Source: Ruaniaceae bacterium (GTDB lineage Bacteria; Actinomycetota; Actinomycetes; Actinomycetales; Actinomycetaceae). Taken from it: DNA of 7,823 nt. The stretch spans positions 1 through 7,823 of the forward strand of contig JAKDIE010000054.1 of assembly GCA_030450655.1 (NCBI GenBank). The letters run 5' to 3'. Of this stretch, positions 5,303-7,823 are shown one piece after another; the first letter of the stretch is position 1; the number at the start of each line of letters is the position of its first letter. The position numbers were made by a program, and so were the translations under genes. The notes below the pieces were generated by a model. It had not been told where the DNA came from. It did no database searches and was given only the letters and a program-made list of their open reading frames with translations.

Positions 5303-5773
5303 ATGAGTTCAGCCACACCCGCACCCACGAGCGTGAACGATTCGCTCGTGGGTTCGTCGTTTCCGCCGCCCGAACGTTACCGAGTCTCGGCCGTGAAGAT
5401 CGCAGAGTTCGCCGCCGCCGTGGGCGCCACCTCGCCGCTCCACTTCGATCAGGACGCCGCGCGCGCCGCCGGGTACAAGGACGTCGTCGCCCCGCCCACG
5501 TTCGCCGTGGTGGTGGCCCAGCGCGCCGAGTTCGCGTACGTCAACAGCCCCGAATCGGGCATCGACTTCTCCCGCGTGGTCCACGCCGAGGAGTCCTTCG
5601 AGCATCACCGCCCCATCGTGGCGGGCGAGGTCCTCGAGGCCACCGCGCACGTCGAGTCCATCACGCATCGCGCGGGGCTCTCCTTCGTGACCACGCGCGT
5701 GGAGATTGCCGACGGCGATTTCCCCGTGGCAACCGTGCGCTCCACGCTGGCCGTGAGAGGAGAGGGACGATGA
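5303..5773 (+). CDS. HadA-like MaoC/FAS1-type dehydratase N-terminal-domain protein
   Basis: A 156-residue single hotdog-fold protein of the FAS1-like dehydratase / HadA family. Typical motifs are FAAAVGATSPLHFDQDAARAAGYKDVVAPPTF (36-67) and the strand ESFEHHRPIVAGEVL (97-111). At the position where hydratase-2 enzymes carry catalytic Asp (D-x4-H) there is TSPLHFD, with no Asp, so it is expected to be the non-catalytic, acyl-chain-binding partner of the next gene product. In mycobacteria HadA pairs with HadB as a (3R)-hydroxyacyl-ACP dehydratase in long-chain FAS-II; here the substrate is unknown. The start is the ATG with a -10 seven bases upstream. Its stop overlaps the next start (ATGA). 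An 11-bp perfect hairpin lies in codons 7-17. Confidence 0.87.
   Translation: MSSATPAPTSVNDSLVGSSFPPPERYRVSAVKIAEFAAAVGATSPLHFDQDAARAAGYKDVVAPPTFAVVVAQRAEFAYVNSPESGIDFSRVVHAEESFEHHRPIVAGEVLEATAHVESITHRAGLSFVTTRVEIADGDFPVATVRSTLAVRGEGR
5323..5353 (+). promoter_or_regulatory. Perfect hairpin near the 5' end of the hadA-like mRNA
   Basis: ACCCACGAGCG (5323-5333) pairs with CGCTCGTGGGT (5343-5353) over a 9-nt loop. It lies within codons 7-17, about 20 nt from the predicted leaderless 5' end. It could affect translation or RNA stability. There is no T-tract, so termination is unlikely. It may also be incidental, since the N-terminal residues it encodes are outside the conserved domain. Confidence 0.5.
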
Positions 5774-6168
5774 CCGAGGTTGGAACCGAGCTTTTCCGCA
5801 CCACGACGACCATCGACCGGGCGCGCCTCGTCCGGTACGCCGGCGCCTCGGGGGACTTCAACCCGATCCACTGGAACGAACGCTTCGCAACCGAGGTGGG
5901 GCTGCCCGGCGTGATCGCGCACGGCATGCTCACGATGGGCTGCGCCTCCGCGGCGCTCGAGGAGTGGGCGGGCGATCCGGGCCGGATCCTCGCGTACTCC
6001 ACGCGCTTCTCCCGCCCGGTCCCCGTGCCGGATCCGGGCGAGGCGACCATTGAGATCGTCGGCACGCTCGGCGCAGACGACGGCGAGACCTGGCAGGTCA
6101 ACATCGCCGTCACCTGCGAGGGCCAGGGCGTCCTCGCGCGCACCCGCGCCACGGTTCGGGCGGCGTAG
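5770..6168 (+). CDS. HadB-like MaoC family dehydratase
   Basis: A 132-residue hotdog-fold hydratase/dehydratase. The hydratase-2 motif YAGASGDFNPIHWNERFATEVGLPGVIAHGML (23-54) carries the catalytic pair Asp29 and His34 (D-x4-H), and the conserved IAHGMLTMG turn follows. The family catalyses reversible (3R)-hydroxyacyl / trans-2-enoyl thioester hydration. With the preceding HadA-like protein it should form a heterodimer in which this subunit supplies catalysis. The ATG overlaps the hadA stop as ATGA and has a purine-rich ribosome site (AGAGGAGAGGG, 5756-5766). murB follows after one base, so the three genes are translationally coupled. The organism need not make mycolic acids; a role in fatty-acid elongation is inference. 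Confidence 0.92.
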   Translation: MTEVGTELFRTTTTIDRARLVRYAGASGDFNPIHWNERFATEVGLPGVIAHGMLTMGCASAALEEWAGDPGRILAYSTRFSRPVPVPDPGEATIEIVGTLGADDGETWQVNIAVTCEGQGVLARTRATVRAA

Positions 6169-6169
6169 C

Positions 6170-7282
6170 ATGCGGCTGGCGGACCTCACCACGCTCCGCG
6201 TGGGCAGCGAAATCTCCACGTACATCGAGGCCGCCTCGGAAGAGGAGATGATCGCGGCGGTCCGTCGGGCCGACGACGATGGCGCCCCCCTTCTCGTCCT
6301 CGGTGGCGGATCCAATGTGGTGGCCTCGGACGGCCGTTTCGACGGCGTCGTGGTGCGCGATATGCGCTCCGACATGGTTGATATGAACCCGAACGAAGAG
6401 GGCTCGTGCTGTGGGGGAGCGGCGTTGCGGGTCGCGGCCGGCGCGAACTGGGACGATGTGGTGCAGCGCGCGATCGCCGAGGAGTGGATGGGTATCGAGG
6501 CGCTCTCCGGCATCCCCGGGACGGCCGGCGCCACCCCGATTCAGAACGTGGGCGCGTACGGCCAGGAGGTTGCCGAGTCCCTCTCGTCGATCCGTGTGTG
6601 GGATCGCCTGGAGCGGCGTCCGCGCATGCTCGCGCTCTTCGAGATGGAGCTCGGATACCGCGACTCGCGAATGAAGCGCACCCTCCGTGACGCTGCGGCG
6701 GGGGGCGGGCGCGTGTGGGGGCCAACGGGCCGCTACGTGGTTCTCGACGTGATGTTCAGCTTCCGGCTGGCGAGCCTCTCGGCGCCGATCCGGTACGCCG
6801 AGCTGGCGCGAAAGCTTGACGTGAACGTGGGGGAGCGGGTTCCGAGCGCCGAGGTGCGCGAGGCGGTGCTGGAGCTTCGGCGCGGCAAGGGCATGGTGCT
6901 CGACGCCTCCGATCATGACACCTGGTCCGCCGGCTCCTTCTTCACGAACCCCGTGTTGAGCGAGGAGGCTGCGGCCGCGCTCCCGCTGGACGCGCCGCGC
7001 TTCGAGGTGCGGGACCACACGGCGATCCACCAGATCGGCGGCGTCGCGCCCGTCGTGGAGGGACTCGTCAAGACCTCCGCCGCCTGGCTGATCGATCACG
7101 CGGGCCTGCACAAGGGGCACGGACTGCCTGGGCCGGCCGCACTGTCCTCGAAGCACGTGCTGGCCATCACCAACCGAGGTGGGGCATCGGCGTCGGACAT
7201 CCGCGCCCTCGCCGCAGAGGTGCAGGCGGCCGTGAAGGACGCCTTCGGGGTGGACCTCGTCCCGGAGCCCGTGTACTTGTAG
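6170..7282 (+). CDS. murB: UDP-N-acetylenolpyruvoylglucosamine reductase
   Basis: A 370-residue cytoplasmic FAD enzyme that reduces UDP-GlcNAc-enolpyruvate to UDP-MurNAc with NADPH, the second committed step of peptidoglycan synthesis. Seen: the FAD-binding PCMH domain with LVLGGGSNVV (42-51) and GIPGTAGATPIQNVGAYGQEV (114-134); LGYRDSRMK (161-169), holding the substrate-binding Tyr/Arg of the type I (E. coli-like) enzyme; SAGSFFTNPV (253-262), whose Ser256 is the proton donor; and LVPEPVYL at the extreme C-terminus with the catalytic Glu366. The length suits an actinobacterial type I MurB. The ATG starts one base after the hadB stop with no strong Shine-Dalgarno, implying coupled translation. 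It is the last gene of the operon. Confidence 0.97.
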   Translation: MRLADLTTLRVGSEISTYIEAASEEEMIAAVRRADDDGAPLLVLGGGSNVVASDGRFDGVVVRDMRSDMVDMNPNEEGSCCGGAALRVAAGANWDDVVQRAIAEEWMGIEALSGIPGTAGATPIQNVGAYGQEVAESLSSIRVWDRLERRPRMLALFEMELGYRDSRMKRTLRDAAAGGGRVWGPTGRYVVLDVMFSFRLASLSAPIRYAELARKLDVNVGERVPSAEVREAVLELRRGKGMVLDASDHDTWSAGSFFTNPVLSEEAAAALPLDAPRFEVRDHTAIHQIGGVAPVVEGLVKTSAAWLIDHAGLHKGHGLPGPAALSSKHVLAITNRGGASASDIRALAAEVQAAVKDAFGVDLVPEPVYL

Positions 7283-7320
7283 CGAACCGCCCAGGTTCGT
7301 CATCCTGCGCGGCCGAACCT
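7283..7320 (+). terminator. Alternating hairpins directly after murB
   Basis: CGAACC (7283-7288), GGTTCG (7294-7299) and CGAACC (7314-7319) allow two mutually exclusive hairpins: 7283-7288 with 7294-7299 over a GCCCA loop, or 7293-7299 with 7314-7320. No T-tract follows either. It is probably a 3'-end structure of the operon mRNA; an intrinsic terminator of the usual kind is not seen. Confidence 0.4.
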
Positions 7321-7420
7321 TCGTCATCCTGCGCGGAGCGAAGCGGAGACGCAGGACCCAGTCGCGCTCGTTGGGTGAGGACCCTGTGTCTGGATCCCGC
7401 GACTACGCGCGGGATGACGA
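7296..7420. repeat. Palindromic REP/MITE-like element with a partial extra copy
   Basis: The 17-mer TTCGTCATCCTGCGCGG occurs at 7296-7312 and again at 7320-7336. From the second copy to 7420 the DNA is an imperfect palindrome of about 101 bp, TTCGTCATCCTGCGCG at one end and CGCGCGGGATGACGA at the other. Each arm is itself a hairpin: TCCTGCG (7327-7333) with CGCAGGA (7350-7356), and ATCCCGCG (7394-7401) with CGCGGGAT (7408-7415). It resembles the widespread extragenic GTCATCCTG...GCGAAG palindromic repeats, a match from memory that has not been searched. Confidence 0.72.
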
Positions 7421-7454
7421 GTCATGGGAATGCACCATGGTGACCGTCGCAGGG

Positions 7455-7613
7455 GTTCTTCGGCCCGGATGCGGGCGGCCCTTGCTCGTGGGCCATGCGT
7501 CGCCGCTTCCGAGGGTGACTTCAGGTGTTCTTCGGCCCGGATTCTAGCGGCCCTTGCTCGTGGGCCACGCGTCGCCGCTTCCGAGGGTGAACTCGGGGGT
7601 TCGTCTGCCTGGA
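7455..7613. repeat. 72-bp tandem repeat, two copies plus a decayed third start
   Basis: Units 7455-7526 and 7527-7598 match at 64 of 72 positions, and the start of a third (7599-7613) matches 12 of 15. The period is a multiple of three, so one frame stays open (7424-7693) with 24-residue repeats. The differences are mostly amino-acid changing, there is no ribosome site and no known domain, so I do not call it a gene. Each unit holds GGCCCTTGCTCGTGGGCC, a 5-bp hairpin. Confidence 0.75.
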
Positions 7614-7688
7614 CGGGAGTGGCATGGCCCGCGGTGAGGCGATTTCGCTCCCTTTCGTGGCCGCGCCGTCCGTTTCTCTGCGGGAGCG

Positions 7689-7822
7689 CGTGAGCGTGGC
7701 AGTTTTCGTTCGGTCTGAAGCCCTGGGGTCATCTGAGTGGCACAGAACGTCACTATTCTGATGTTTCCTGCCACGATCAGCCCTTCGGCCACTCGGATCG
7801 TACGAAAACTGCCACGATCACG
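7689..7822. repeat. 134-bp inverted-repeat element at the window end
   Basis: The arms 7689-7712 and 7799-7822 are reverse complements at 22 of 24 positions, including the perfect 14-mer GTGGCAGTTTTCGT (7696-7709) and ACGAAAACTGCCAC (7802-7815). Inside, TGGCA (7738-7742) pairs with TGCCA (7769-7773), and CAGAA (7743-7747) with TTCTG (7756-7760) over an 8-nt loop, so the whole element can fold as one long branched hairpin. CTGCCACGATCA occurs twice, at 7768-7779 and 7809-7820. The symmetry stops at 7688/7823. It could be a MITE, a REP-type repeat or a structured RNA. Confidence 0.72.
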
Positions 7823-7823
7823 A

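Noticed and set aside
6110..7327. Minus-strand frame of 405 codons opposite murB
   Set aside because: murB has all its catalytic motifs on the plus strand; the antisense translation is His/Arg-rich and motif-free.
7424..7693. Open frame with 24-residue repeats
   Set aside because: The frame is a by-product of the 72-bp tandem repeat: no ribosome site, mostly non-synonymous differences between copies, and no known domain.

Overview
The window looks like chromosome of a high-GC Gram-positive actinobacterium. This rests on GC-rich codon use, GTG starts, apparently leaderless promoters, and the gene order rpmG - HadA-like - HadB-like - murB, which is an actinobacterial arrangement. A family such as Actinomycetaceae would fit, but I cannot fix the genus from the sequence.

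Layout. (1) 1-838: a classical short-chain dehydrogenase/reductase whose frame is open to the left edge. (2) 839-1209: a gene-free stretch with a GC-rich hairpin, a roughly 96-bp inverted-repeat element (917-1012) and a tRNA promoter. (3) 1210-1427: tRNA-Thr(GGT), tRNA-Met(CAT) and a strong intrinsic terminator. (4) 1358-1705, minus strand: a small XRE-family regulator whose last 13 codons and stop lie antisense inside tRNA-Met. Its upstream side holds a leaderless promoter and two A+T-rich palindromes. (5) 1761-2304: no supportable gene; a 17-bp direct repeat, a short fragment resembling the 5' half of tRNA-Thr, and the promoter of the next gene. (6) 2305-3555: a secreted D,D-carboxypeptidase-like protein with signal peptide, seven wall-binding repeats, an SH3b domain and a VanY domain. 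(7) 3635-4912: an MFS transporter. (8) 5094-7282: the housekeeping block rpmG, hadA-like, hadB-like and murB, the last three tightly coupled. (9) 7283-7823: no supportable gene, but dense repeats: alternating hairpins after murB, a palindromic REP/MITE-like element, a 72-bp tandem repeat, and a 134-bp inverted-repeat element that ends with the window.

How it fits together. murB makes the MurNAc moiety of peptidoglycan precursors, and the VanY-type protein probably trims peptidoglycan stem peptides outside the cell. The HadA/HadB pair is a hydratase/dehydratase in which HadB carries the catalytic Asp/His and HadA lacks them. The stretch from the tRNA-Met terminator to about 3555 (XRE regulator, gene-poor DNA, modular surface enzyme) looks like accessory DNA at a tRNA locus. 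No integrase and no second attachment site are visible, so that is inference. I found no CRISPR array, no recognisable transposase and no complete novel defence or toxin system.
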